Assembly: GCA_015489185.1 (NCBI GenBank)
Contig: WGAE01000150.1
Location: 1 to 46,280, forward strand
DNA length: 46,280 nt
Source of the DNA: Campylobacterales bacterium
GTDB taxonomy: Bacteria > Campylobacterota > Campylobacteria > Campylobacterales > QNZT01
Direction of reading: 5' to 3'
Positions 17,722-26,848 of the stretch are shown in pieces (the stretch's first letter is position 1; each line of letters starts with the position of its first letter). The notes below the pieces were generated by a model. That model was not told where the DNA came from. It saw only the letters and a list, made by a program, of their open reading frames with translations, and did no database searches. Both the position numbers and the translations under genes were made by a program.

Positions 17722-18277
17722 AAAGGTCCGAACCCAAGACCAGGTAGCGTACGCCTTCGATCTTGTCACTACTCTTCACCCCGCCAATCGCAGCGACATC
17801 ATGAAGACTCGCCTTTGCCAGTGAAGAAAGCGACGCACCCAATATATTTGTCACTGCTTTTGTTGTAGTGGAACGATAGGCACCAAGCCCGATATAGTCG
17901 AGAGGTAGGGTATTTGCAATCTTGATCTCCTCAAGATTGTGGGTTGAAAGCCCCAAAATTTTATCACCGACTTGGCTGCGAATTTTCGTAACCGCTTTTT
18001 CCAAAGATGTATCGATACGTAACACATCTTCCTGCCCGACATGAAGACCGTCCGCATACGATACAAGTCTCAAATCGTCGTTGGCGATGACGGGTATATT
18101 CAAATGCTTACGTAAAAAAAGCAGATTTCTCTTTTTTGTTTCAAAGTCGTTGATTTTATCACGATATTGCAGAAGTGACGCCCGTGCCACCTTGGGAAGA
18201 CGTAAAAAAGCTTCGAGAGAATATCCTTTGTTTCGATTGAGCTCGAAATCAAAAAGCGCATAGATACTATGGTGCAT
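17711..18277 (-). CDS. ThiE/TenI-like thiamine phosphate synthase family protein
   Basis: TIM-barrel protein of the thiamine-phosphate-synthase/TenI superfamily. Family landmarks are QYRDK (the QxRxK pyrophosphate-binding strand), NIPVIANDD, ADGLHVGQED, LGLSTHN, PLDYIGLGAYRSTTTK and AAIGGV. About 188 residues from ATG 18277. In-frame starts at 18292 and 18301 also exist, and none has ideal spacing from the single AAAGGA. It overlaps both accD (11 bases) and rlmH (11 bases). The binding residues look intact, so it may be the real thiamine enzyme, but a TenI-like or unrelated role cannot be excluded because no thiamine genes are nearby. Confidence 0.75.
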   Translation of the reverse strand: MHHSIYALFDFELNRNKGYSLEAFLRLPKVARASLLQYRDKINDFETKKRNLLFLRKHLNIPVIANDDLRLVSYADGLHVGQEDVLRIDTSLEKAVTKIRSQVGDKILGLSTHNLEEIKIANTLPLDYIGLGAYRSTTTKAVTNILGASLSSLAKASLHDVAAIGGVKSSDKIEGVRYLVLGSDLYED

Positions 18278-19238
18278 GCGTCTGGTTGTCATCCTTTGCA
18301 CTTAAATCGTTCATATGTTCAGATACCTGACGCATCTGCAGTTTATCTTCCTTTCTGCGTCTGGGGACCGGTTTATGTTCCGGAGCGCCGTCAATCCCGA
18401 TACTAAAATATCGCAACAAATCCGCCAGTGTGCTTTTCATTTCGGAGCGTTGCACGATCATATCAAGAAAACCATGTTTGAGCAGAAATTCGGAACGCTG
18501 AAATCCTTCCGGTAACTCTGCCCCGATCGTCTGTTTGATCACCCGCTGTCCCGCAAATCCGATCAATGCACCGGGTTCCGCGACAATCACATCACCGAGC
18601 ATTGCAAACGACGCACTGACACCACCCATGGTAGGATCGGTTAAAACAGAGATATAAGGCAACCCCTCTTTTGCAAGACGTTTCAAAGCGGCCGATGTTT
18701 TGGACATCTGAAGAAGCGAAAACGTACTCTCCTGCATCCTCGCCCCGCCGCTGGCACTGACAATGATCACCCCCTGCCGCTTTTCGATGGCACGATGCAC
18801 AGCACGCACAATCTTTTCACCCTCAACAGATCCGAGACTCCCGCCCATAAAAGAGAAGTCAAATACAACCAACTGAACCGGAATCCCTTCGATCGTACAC
18901 TCTCCCGATACTACGGAAGATCGTTTTCCTGTCTTTTTCTCACTTTCGGCAACGCGCTTTTTATAGGACTTTTTATCGACAAATCCGAGCGGATCGACCG
19001 GTACGAGATCTGCGTCATATTCCTGAAACGATCCCGCATCCGCAAGCAGTGCGATCCGTTTATCGGGACCGATACGCATATGAAATTTACATTTCGGGCA
19101 TACCTGAGAAAGATTTTCAACCTCTTTATAGTACATCAGCGAATTGCAACTGGGACATTTAACCCAGTGACTCGGTGCTTCGTCACGTGAGGGTTGTTGC
19201 TTCCTGAAATTTTTGAAAATATCCCCGAAATTCATCAT
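18267..19238 (-). CDS. accD: Acetyl-CoA carboxylase carboxyltransferase subunit beta
   Basis: Beta subunit of the carboxyltransferase that forms malonyl-CoA for fatty acid synthesis. The 323 residues begin with a zinc ribbon (C28, C31, C47, C50), followed by the crotonase-like fold with VVFDFSFMGGSLGSVEGEK, SASGGARMQE and TDPTMGGVSASFA. The C-terminal tail is longer and more charged than in the 280-residue forms. It overlaps the suhB-like gene by four bases. The block suhB / accD / rlmH / dksA matches Campylobacter. Confidence 0.96.
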   Translation of the reverse strand: MMNFGDIFKNFRKQQPSRDEAPSHWVKCPSCNSLMYYKEVENLSQVCPKCKFHMRIGPDKRIALLADAGSFQEYDADLVPVDPLGFVDKKSYKKRVAESEKKTGKRSSVVSGECTIEGIPVQLVVFDFSFMGGSLGSVEGEKIVRAVHRAIEKRQGVIIVSASGGARMQESTFSLLQMSKTSAALKRLAKEGLPYISVLTDPTMGGVSASFAMLGDVIVAEPGALIGFAGQRVIKQTIGAELPEGFQRSEFLLKHGFLDMIVQRSEMKSTLADLLRYFSIGIDGAPEHKPVPRRRKEDKLQMRQVSEHMNDLSAKDDNQTHAP

Positions 19239-19975
19239 TCGTCCTCTAAAAGTATTTCTCTCAATCGATCAAATATATTTTTATTTTGGCATATTATCGT
19301 TAAATCGTTTGTTTTATGCTGATACAACCCTTCACACATAAATAGTCCCGCACGCACATCAAAGGTACGTAACGCCCCTTCTACAATCACAAACGCAACT
19401 TCATGTGCCAGCGCCAGTGAAAGTGCCATTGCACCGGGAACACGATATTTAATCTTCGCCTTTTTGAGTTTCGGCGCATAACGGGTCGAACAATATGCCC
19501 GTTCGAAGATACCGATTTTAGGATTTGGATTTTTTTGTACTTCATGAAAACGTTTATCGAAGAGATCACCGCTGACAAAGCCCTCAGCAGTTTTGAGAAA
19601 CACGGCACCCGTCGCCAGGTTAACGATAACCGCGGCAATCACTTCGCCGTTACCGTTCTCTCTGGCAACCGATGTTCCGAAATAGGGAAAATTGGAGAGA
19701 AAGTTGTCACTTCCGTCGAGCGGATCGATTGTAATGAGCGTATCCCCTTCACCGATCATCCCGCTCTCTTCGGAATAGATTCCCCCGAAACGTCGCAAAT
19801 GTTTGACAAAAATTTCTTCCGCAACCTGATCGATCCGGTGGGTTACGTCACCGCCCTCCCCGTGCTGTAACGGTGTATACAGCGACAAATCGGGCGGCAT
19901 ACAAAGCAGGTAGATTTCACGGTTGGCTTCGAGTACCGCCTCGATAAAATCGCGCTGATCCCCGGCAACCGTCAT
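19235..19975 (-). CDS. suhB: Inositol monophosphatase family protein
   Basis: Mg-dependent, Li-sensitive sugar phosphatase family member of 246 residues. The metal sites are YSEESG and the signature DPLDGSDNFL, with a C-terminal WDxAAG-like region altered to RTFDVRAGLF. Known substrates in the family include inositol-1-phosphate, fructose-1,6-bisphosphate and PAP, so the true substrate is unclear. Its ATG directly abuts the gltD stop codon and its stop overlaps the accD start. The symbol follows the usual Campylobacter annotation. Confidence 0.85.
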   Translation of the reverse strand: MTVAGDQRDFIEAVLEANREIYLLCMPPDLSLYTPLQHGEGGDVTHRIDQVAEEIFVKHLRRFGGIYSEESGMIGEGDTLITIDPLDGSDNFLSNFPYFGTSVARENGNGEVIAAVIVNLATGAVFLKTAEGFVSGDLFDKRFHEVQKNPNPKIGIFERAYCSTRYAPKLKKAKIKYRVPGAMALSLALAHEVAFVIVEGALRTFDVRAGLFMCEGLYQHKTNDLTIICQNKNIFDRLREILLEDE

Positions 19976-21373
19976 CTATTTTCCGACAGGTACAAGCAGT
20001 TTTTCCGCGATCGCCTGCGCGGCAATTTTACCGTCCTGCGCGGCAGTGACGACCAGGTCGCTTCCCCGATAGCAATCACCGCCCGCAAAAACAAACGGTT
20101 TACTGCACTCACGGTTTTCGTCTGTAATGATTCCGCCCCATCGATTGGTTTCAATACCGTTTTCATAGAGGAAATCTGGTTTGACAGGATCAAAGCCCAG
20201 CGCCATGATGATCACATCCGCATCGACACGAAATTCGCTGTTTTCGATAATCTCGACACGCTGTCTGCCGCTCTCATCCCGCTGCGAAAGCTGAGTTCTG
20301 AGCATCTCGATGCCGATTACCTCACCCTTTTCATTGACAAGAATCTCTTTGGGCGCTGCGTTGAAAACAAACTCCGCACCCTCTTCTTTGGCGTTTTTGA
20401 ACTCTTTTCTGCTTCCCGGCATATTCTGTGCGTCACGGCGATAGAGACACTTCACACTTGCCGCACCTTCACGCAGTGAAGTACGAATACAGTCCATCGC
20501 GGTATCACCGCCGCCGATAACCACAACACGTTTACCACCCACTTCATATTTGTGATCGTACGCTTCTTTGAAAATCTTTTTTTGAATGCTTCGCAAAAAA
20601 TCCATCGCCAAAAAGACATTTTCGGCATTCTCTCCCGGAATATTTGCCCGCTTGGGCTTTTCCGCACCAATACCGATAAAGACCGCATCGTAGTTTTCGA
20701 GCAACTCTTTGAAGTCGATATCTTTTCCGACTTCAGTATTTAAAAAGAGTTTCAATCCCGCATCCTGCAAAAATTTGAAACGTCTGAAAACAACCTCTTT
20801 TTCAAGTTTGAAATTGGGGATACCGTAGGTCAGCAAGCCTCCGGGACGATTCGCCTTTTCGAACATTTCAACATTGATTCCCGCACGCATCAGATAGGTC
20901 GCACATGAAAAACCTGCAGGTCCGGAACCGACGATTGCCACCCTTTTATCGGTAAACGTTTCGGGAAATTCCGGCTTCAACCCCTGTTTAAAACCCGTTT
21001 CACTGATATAGGTTTCAACCGAACCGATCGTAACCGCACCATATCCGTCCTGCTCAAGTGTACAGTCTCCTTCACACAGACGATCCTGTGGACAAATACG
21101 CCCGGTAATCTCCGGGAAAGGGTTCGTTTCATTGGAAATTTTAAAAGCAAGCTCAATATCTTTGCCCGCAACACCCCGCAACCAGTACGGTATGTAATTG
21201 TGCAACGGACACTTGTCATGACATCCGGGATCACCGCACTGGACACAACGATCCGCCTGTGCTGCCGCTTCTACCGGACGAAATATTTCATAAATCTCCC
21301 GGAAATCTTTTTTACGTTCATTCGAACCTCTTTTCAGCGGTTCAATACGCTCCAAATTGGTAAAGTTTTGCAT
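19976..21373 (-). CDS. gltD: Glutamate synthase (NADPH) small subunit
   Basis: Electron-input subunit of GOGAT. It oxidises NAD(P)H and passes electrons via Fe-S clusters to GltB. The 465-residue form starts at ATG 21373, one base after the gltB stop; the 21388 start would overlap gltB and has no better ribosome site. N-terminal cysteine groups CVQCGDPGCHDKCP and CPQDRLCEGDC bind two 4Fe-4S clusters. Two dinucleotide-binding motifs follow, VAIVGSGPAGFSC for FAD and VVVIGGGDTAMDC for NAD(P)H. Confidence 0.96.
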   Translation of the reverse strand: MQNFTNLERIEPLKRGSNERKKDFREIYEIFRPVEAAAQADRCVQCGDPGCHDKCPLHNYIPYWLRGVAGKDIELAFKISNETNPFPEITGRICPQDRLCEGDCTLEQDGYGAVTIGSVETYISETGFKQGLKPEFPETFTDKRVAIVGSGPAGFSCATYLMRAGINVEMFEKANRPGGLLTYGIPNFKLEKEVVFRRFKFLQDAGLKLFLNTEVGKDIDFKELLENYDAVFIGIGAEKPKRANIPGENAENVFLAMDFLRSIQKKIFKEAYDHKYEVGGKRVVVIGGGDTAMDCIRTSLREGAASVKCLYRRDAQNMPGSRKEFKNAKEEGAEFVFNAAPKEILVNEKGEVIGIEMLRTQLSQRDESGRQRVEIIENSEFRVDADVIIMALGFDPVKPDFLYENGIETNRWGGIITDENRECSKPFVFAGGDCYRGSDLVVTAAQDGKIAAQAIAEKLLVPVGK

Positions 21374-21374
21374 C

Positions 21375-24300
21375 TTAATCCCCCTCATCCGGATTTAACG
21401 GCATTTTACGCATATCTTTCGGTCTGACAATCCAGAAGTCTCTGAGTGTATGTCTGAAATTTTCAAGAATATATTTCGCCTTTTCGCTTTGTGTTTCGTT
21501 GATATAACTTCTAAGCAACTTTTTGATGAAGTGCCGCTCTTCATCCGACTCGTCGGTATCGATGCGTGTCGCATTGACCAGTTCCTGGTTGAGATTGTCG
21601 AAGAACTCACGGTCCTCATCATAAATGAACGCGACACCGCCGGTCATACCCGCACCGAAATTGACACCTGTTTTTCCGAGAATGACGACAACACCGCCGG
21701 TCATATATTCACAGGCATGATCCCCCGTACCTTCGACAACCGCGATCGCACCAGAGTTTCTGACCGCAAAACGCTCACCGATACTGCCCGCAACAAAGAG
21801 TTTACCACCTGTCGCACCGTAAAGACAGGTATTTCCGGCGCAGGAGAACTTCTCGCTCTGCGTTTTGGGTGTGATGACGATCTTGCCGCCGTTCATCCCT
21901 TTACCGACATAATCGTTACCCGCGCCGTGCACGTAGATGGAAACACCGTTGATCAGAAACGCACCCAGCGACTGGCCTGTCGTCCCTTCGAGCTTGAACG
22001 TAATACTATCCTCCGGTAATCCGGCGTTACCGTAATATTTGGCGATCTCACCGCTGATAAGCGTACCGAAGCTACGGTTAAGATTGCTGATTTTTTTCGT
22101 CACGACAATACTCTCGTTCGGATTCTCAATCACTTTGTAAACCTCTTTGAGAATCTCTTTTTCAAATTCGTTTTTATCAAACGGTTCATTGCGCTCTCTC
22201 TGGCACGTATTGACACCCTCAACCTGTTGCAGGACCGATGAGAAATCGAATTTCTTGACAAACGGATCGTCCCTGAGTGTCAGCAGATCACTGCGTCCGA
22301 TCAGCTCTTCGAGCGATCGGTATCCCAGTGATGCCATAATTTTTCGCACATCTTCCGCCAGTAACGTAAAGAAGTTGATCACGCGATCCACCGTTCCGAC
22401 AAAATGTTCACGCAGCATCTCATCCTGTGTCGCAACACCGACGGTACACTTGTTCATGTGACAGATACGCAAAATACGACATCCGACCATCGTCAGTGCC
22501 GCAGTTCCGAACGCATAACTCTCCGCACCCAGCATCGCCGCTTTGACAACATCAAGTCCCGTTTTGAGACCACCGTCAGTTTGCAGATGGACAAATTCAC
22601 GCAAACCGTTGACTTTCAGCGCATTATGTGCTTCACTGAGTCCCAGTTCCCACGGATTACCGGCGTATTTGATCGATGTGAGCGGCGCCGCTCCCGTACC
22701 GCCGTCACCGCCGGAGATGATAATCTTGTCCGCATACGCTTTGGCAACACCCGCAGCAATGGTTCCCACACCCGCGGTCGATACCAGTTTGACCGTTACG
22801 ACAGCATCCGGATTGATCTGCTTCATGTCAAAAATCAACTGCGCCAGATCTTCGATCGAATAGATATCATGATGCGGTGGCGGTGAAATCAGTGTGACAC
22901 CGGGGATCGTATATCGCAATGACGCAATCAGCGGGGTCACTTTATGCCCTGGAAGCTGACCGCCTTCACCAGGTTTCGCTCCCTGTGCGATTTTGATCTG
23001 AATCTCTTCAGCGCTTCGCAAATATTCCGGAGTGACGCCGAAACGTCCGGAAGCGATCTGTTTGATTTTGGAGCGTTTCGAACTTTTGAGCCGTTCAGGT
23101 GCCTCACCACCCTCACCCGAGTTGGATTGCGCACCGATACGGTTCATCGCCTCCGCTAGCGCTTCATGTGCTTCAGGGGAAATCGATCCGAGACTCATCG
23201 CGGCGGTACAAAAACGTTTGAAGATTGCCTCTTTAGGTTCCACTTCATCAATCGATATCGGATCACGATCCGATTTGAAGACAAAAAAGTCACGAATCAT
23301 CTTCAATCCGCGCCCGTTGACAACGGAAGTGAATGCTTCAAAATCCTCCTCTTTCCCGCTGACACACGCTTCATGAAGTTTATTGACTACCGGCGGCGAA
23401 TAGTCGTGGTGTTCGTTGCCGTGGATATATTTGTGAAAACCTCCGATTTCAAGTGGAAAAAGTTTTTTGCGCTCATCTACCTCGATCGCGTTACGATACG
23501 CACGGTCGATACGTGCTTCGATATCTTCATAGCCAAGTCCCGGGATCAAACCGTGTGAATCAGGAAAGCAGTCATCGACAATCTCGTTGCTCAAACCGAT
23601 AACATCAAAAAGCGACGAGTTGCGATACGACGCGATCGTCGATATACCCATTTTTGACATAATTTTCAGCAGTCCCGCACCAAGCGCATGGTGGACATTT
23701 TTGAAAAAGTGTTTCTGTTCATAGCCGTCTATACCTTTGCGCTTACAAATCTCCAGCACTGAGGCATAGAGCAGATAGGGATAGATCGCGTTCGCACCGT
23801 AAGCGATCATCGTTGCACAAGAGTGTGAATCGATCGCTTCGGCACTGATCGCAATCGTCGAGGTCAGGTGTCGAAGTTTCTCTTCGAGCAATACTTTATT
23901 CAGACGTCCGACCACCATGGTCATGGGGATGTACTTCAAATTCTCTCCCGATCCGCGATCATCGAGAATGATAATACGCACGCCCTCTTCCCGTACACTT
24001 CGAACAATCTCCGAAACCAGGTTATCGAGTGATTTTTTCAGATCTTTTTCAAAAAGTGTAGAGAAGATTTTGTTCTTGTACTCCGGACGATAGCGCGGGT
24101 GTTTTTCATTACCGAATGACAACAGCACTTCGTATTTCTCTTCCATCAGGATCGGAGAGATCGCTTTAAGGCGAATTGCATGTTCCGGATCTTCGGAAAG
24201 AATATTGCGAATTTCACCAAATCCCGTATTGAGGCTCATGACAACCTTTTCACGAATCGGATCGATCGGCGGGTTAGTCACCTGCGCAAACTTTTGCTTG

Positions 24301-25799
24301 AAAAAGTCGCTGAAACTGCGCTGTTTGTTACTAAAACACGCAAGCGGCGTATCATCCCCCATCGCCCCGGTATTCTCCTTGCCGTCGTTCATCATCGGTT
24401 CGACGACCATTTCGAGAATCTCTTCAGTAATATTCGCAAAACGCTGGCGCTTTGCCAGTTCATCGAGTTCATAACAACGTGTTTCGTTAAACGGCAACTC
24501 GACGAACTCTTGCAAATAGGTCATATTTTGATTCAACCAATCCGCATAAGAGTTGGTCGATTTGAGATAGTTGTCAATCTCCTCGGTTTTGAGGATTTTT
24601 CCAAATTTCAAGTCGACACCGATCATCTGACCGCTTTGCAGACGTCCCCGTTCGATGATCAGCGACTCATCCACGTCAAGCACTCCGTACTCACTTGTGA
24701 TAATGATGCGATCATCTTTGGTGATGATATATTTTGCCGGACGCAGACCGTTTCTGTCGAGTATACAACCGATATAACGACCGTCCGTCAAACTGACCGC
24801 AGCCGGACCGTCCCACGCTTCGAAACAGGTACTCATGTATTCGTAAAACGCACGCAGGTGCGAATCCATATGCGGCGCGTTTTGCCACGGAGCAGGAATG
24901 AGCGCACGTGCCGCCTTGAAGAAATCCATTCCGTTAACAATCAGAAACTCGAACATATTATCCAGACTCGCACTGTCACTCTGATCTGCCTGTGTAATCG
25001 GCAAAAGTTTTTCAAGCTCTTTTTTGGAAAAAACCGGACTCTCTATCCACTCACTCTTTGCCGCAGCGTTGTATCGGTTGGCGGAAATCGAGTTGATTTC
25101 ACCGTTGTGCGCAATGGCACGGAAAGGTTGCGCAAGTCGCCACTGTGGCAATGTATTGGTCGAAAAGCGCTGATGAAAAAGCGCAAAACCGACTTCGAAA
25201 TCGGGATCGCTCAAATCTTTGTAGAACGATTTGATGTGTGTCGGCATCACCAGCCCTTTGTAGGCAATGACCGAAGAAGAGAAAGAGGGAATATAGAACT
25301 CCGGCTCATCTTTGAAGTGATGTTCGAGTTCCCGTCTGGTCAAATAGAGTAGTGCGTCGAAACGTTTGGTTGCGATAATGGAATTTGGCGCCAGAAACAC
25401 CTGGGTAATTTTCGGCAACGTCGCAAGCGCCTGCTCTCCGAGTGCATCGGTATTTACCGGTACATCTCTGAAGAGGAGCACGCGAATGTCGTTATTAGTA
25501 CAGATCTCCTCGATCTTTTCATGCTGTTGTTCATTTTGCAAAAAGAGCATACCGACGGCAAACTGCTCAGGAAGATCCACACCGTGCTCTTTGGCAATCT
25601 TCTTCATGAAGCGCTTTGGCATTCCAAACAGCAGTCCGCTTCCGTCACCACTCTTACCGTCCGCCGCAATCGCACCCCTGTGCATCATTCGCTCTAGCGC
25701 GGTAATCGCGTCTTCTACATTTTGATGGGAGGGTACGTTGTGTACGTTGGCAAGCAATCCGAAACCACAGTTGTCTTTAAAGCTTCTGAGTAAATCCAT
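21375..25799 (-). CDS. gltB: Glutamate synthase large subunit
   Basis: Converts glutamine and 2-oxoglutarate to two glutamates, the key ammonium-assimilation step. The 1474-residue protein has an N-terminal glutaminase domain whose nucleophile is C11 (NCGFG) after a ten-residue propeptide. Next come the central domain and the FMN synthase domain with NSGEGGE, PGEGGQLPG and GGDGGTGAAP. A 3Fe-4S cysteine set CRILRICHMNKC follows, then the C-terminal GXGXG beta-helix domain. ATG 25799 follows AAAGG at six bases. It heads the nine-gene run to dus and has a TATAAT box upstream. Confidence 0.97.
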   Translation of the reverse strand: MDLLRSFKDNCGFGLLANVHNVPSHQNVEDAITALERMMHRGAIAADGKSGDGSGLLFGMPKRFMKKIAKEHGVDLPEQFAVGMLFLQNEQQHEKIEEICTNNDIRVLLFRDVPVNTDALGEQALATLPKITQVFLAPNSIIATKRFDALLYLTRRELEHHFKDEPEFYIPSFSSSVIAYKGLVMPTHIKSFYKDLSDPDFEVGFALFHQRFSTNTLPQWRLAQPFRAIAHNGEINSISANRYNAAAKSEWIESPVFSKKELEKLLPITQADQSDSASLDNMFEFLIVNGMDFFKAARALIPAPWQNAPHMDSHLRAFYEYMSTCFEAWDGPAAVSLTDGRYIGCILDRNGLRPAKYIITKDDRIIITSEYGVLDVDESLIIERGRLQSGQMIGVDLKFGKILKTEEIDNYLKSTNSYADWLNQNMTYLQEFVELPFNETRCYELDELAKRQRFANITEEILEMVVEPMMNDGKENTGAMGDDTPLACFSNKQRSFSDFFKQKFAQVTNPPIDPIREKVVMSLNTGFGEIRNILSEDPEHAIRLKAISPILMEEKYEVLLSFGNEKHPRYRPEYKNKIFSTLFEKDLKKSLDNLVSEIVRSVREEGVRIIILDDRGSGENLKYIPMTMVVGRLNKVLLEEKLRHLTSTIAISAEAIDSHSCATMIAYGANAIYPYLLYASVLEICKRKGIDGYEQKHFFKNVHHALGAGLLKIMSKMGISTIASYRNSSLFDVIGLSNEIVDDCFPDSHGLIPGLGYEDIEARIDRAYRNAIEVDERKKLFPLEIGGFHKYIHGNEHHDYSPPVVNKLHEACVSGKEEDFEAFTSVVNGRGLKMIRDFFVFKSDRDPISIDEVEPKEAIFKRFCTAAMSLGSISPEAHEALAEAMNRIGAQSNSGEGGEAPERLKSSKRSKIKQIASGRFGVTPEYLRSAEEIQIKIAQGAKPGEGGQLPGHKVTPLIASLRYTIPGVTLISPPPHHDIYSIEDLAQLIFDMKQINPDAVVTVKLVSTAGVGTIAAGVAKAYADKIIISGGDGGTGAAPLTSIKYAGNPWELGLSEAHNALKVNGLREFVHLQTDGGLKTGLDVVKAAMLGAESYAFGTAALTMVGCRILRICHMNKCTVGVATQDEMLREHFVGTVDRVINFFTLLAEDVRKIMASLGYRSLEELIGRSDLLTLRDDPFVKKFDFSSVLQQVEGVNTCQRERNEPFDKNEFEKEILKEVYKVIENPNESIVVTKKISNLNRSFGTLISGEIAKYYGNAGLPEDSITFKLEGTTGQSLGAFLINGVSIYVHGAGNDYVGKGMNGGKIVITPKTQSEKFSCAGNTCLYGATGGKLFVAGSIGERFAVRNSGAIAVVEGTGDHACEYMTGGVVVILGKTGVNFGAGMTGGVAFIYDEDREFFDNLNQELVNATRIDTDESDEERHFIKKLLRSYINETQSEKAKYILENFRHTLRDFWIVRPKDMRKMPLNPDEGD

Positions 25800-25825
25800 A
25801 AACAACCTTTAATAAAAAGTTGCTT

Positions 25826-25831
25826 ATTATA
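25826..25831 (-). promoter_or_regulatory. Candidate -10 box for gltB
   Basis: Perfect TATAAT on the minus strand, about 27 bases before the gltB ATG, in the 77-base gap shared with divergent recO. No clear -35 box is seen. Confidence 0.5.
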
Positions 25832-25843
25832 TCCAACACGTGG

Positions 25844-25849
25844 TAAAAT
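25844..25849 (+). promoter_or_regulatory. Candidate extended -10 box for recO
   Basis: TGGTAAAAT on the plus strand, with the TG extension, about 28 bases before the recO ATG. It is divergent from and nearly overlaps the gltB promoter, so the two genes may compete for polymerase. Confidence 0.4.
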
Positions 25850-25876
25850 TCAGTTTAATTTGAGCCGGGACACCGT

Positions 25877-26494
25877 ATGCAGGGCTATATTCTCAACACC
25901 GTTAAAGTCAAAGACGAAGATATGATCGTCACGCTTTTAACACAAAAAAGATTAAAAACTGTTTACAGGTTTTACGGTGCCCGTCATGCCAGTATACATC
26001 TGGGATACAAACTCGATTTCGAAATACGCACCAGCGTGAAATCCTCAATCGGTATGCTCCGGGATGTATTGCATCTGGGCAGCCCGTGGCTTGGCGACGT
26101 CAAAAAGTTCTACTACTGGCAACAGTTTATCAAACTACTCTATCGTCACCTTCAGGATATCGAAGAGGTTGATGCGTTCTATTTCGAACTGCTCGAAACG
26201 ATGAATCGGAAATTTACCCGTCAAAACCCGATACGTACACTTGTCGAGGGATATCTGCATCTGCTCTCTCATGAAGGGCGCCTTCATGAAGATTTTGTCT
26301 GTTTTTTGTGTAATGAAACAATCGATACCCAAACCGTCCTGACACGCGGTTTTTTACCCGCACATCCCTCCTGCCTTTTTGCAGAGACCTTCTCTACCGA
26401 AGCACTTCACACACTTTTTGCAACTAAAAGTACCCTTTTGCTCTCAGATCATGAAGTCGAAAAACTGTGGTCGATTGTACAACAGGGACTATAG
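25877..26494 (+). CDS. recO: DNA repair protein RecO, short epsilon type
   Basis: Recombination mediator that helps load RecA on SSB-coated DNA. The 205 residues start with the OB-fold segment MQGYILNTVKVKDEDMIVTL, followed by a helical domain and a degenerate cysteine site (CFLC ... HPSC). It is shorter than E. coli RecO (242), as is usual for this phylum. The ribosome site is weak. It is a single gene on the plus strand between two long minus-strand runs. Its last two codons overlap the last two codons of the HIT gene. Confidence 0.85.
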   Translation: MQGYILNTVKVKDEDMIVTLLTQKRLKTVYRFYGARHASIHLGYKLDFEIRTSVKSSIGMLRDVLHLGSPWLGDVKKFYYWQQFIKLLYRHLQDIEEVDAFYFELLETMNRKFTRQNPIRTLVEGYLHLLSHEGRLHEDFVCFLCNETIDTQTVLTRGFLPAHPSCLFAETFSTEALHTLFATKSTLLLSDHEVEKLWSIVQQGL

Positions 26495-26848
26495 CTTTTT
26501 TTGCAATTGCTCAATAAACGCCGAAAAATTTTCAAGCCTGTAGGTGCCTTCGCGTTGTTTCTCGCCCCACATAGGCTCCGGGAAAAAGGAGTCGTTGCGA
26601 AACCGTGCCATAATGTGAAAATGCAGATGCGGCAGATAGTTACCGAAAGAGGCAATGTTAATTTTATCCGGATTGAAAAAAGAGAGCATCTCTTTTTCAA
26701 CAATATCCAGCACTTCCCAGATACGCGCTTTAAGCGGCTGAGGCGCTTCAGAAAACTCTTTGTACGGAGTTACGGAGAAGATCTTCAGCCAGGGAATCTC
26801 GGAAGATTCAGTCTCAATATAGATCAGGTCGTCTTCGAAGATTTTCAT
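26489..26848 (-). CDS. HIT family protein
   Basis: Small nucleotide-binding hydrolase or transferase of the histidine-triad superfamily, 119 residues. The triad is present as LPHLHFHIMAR, and FGNYLPHLHF precedes it. The C-terminal half is short, and the tryptophan/proline-rich PEPMWGEKQRE following the triad resembles the epsilon and gamma forms that act on dinucleotides. It overlaps fabH by four bases (ATGA), so it is probably the last gene of the metK-to-fabH run. Confidence 0.85.
   Translation of the reverse strand: MKIFEDDLIYIETESSEIPWLKIFSVTPYKEFSEAPQPLKARIWEVLDIVEKEMLSFFNPDKINIASFGNYLPHLHFHIMARFRNDSFFPEPMWGEKQREGTYRLENFSAFIEQLQKKL

Noticed and set aside
24180..25352. A 390-codon open frame on the plus strand inside gltB
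   Set aside because: It lies wholly opposite the well-conserved gltB coding sequence, has no recognisable domain and no ribosome site, and is an antisense shadow.
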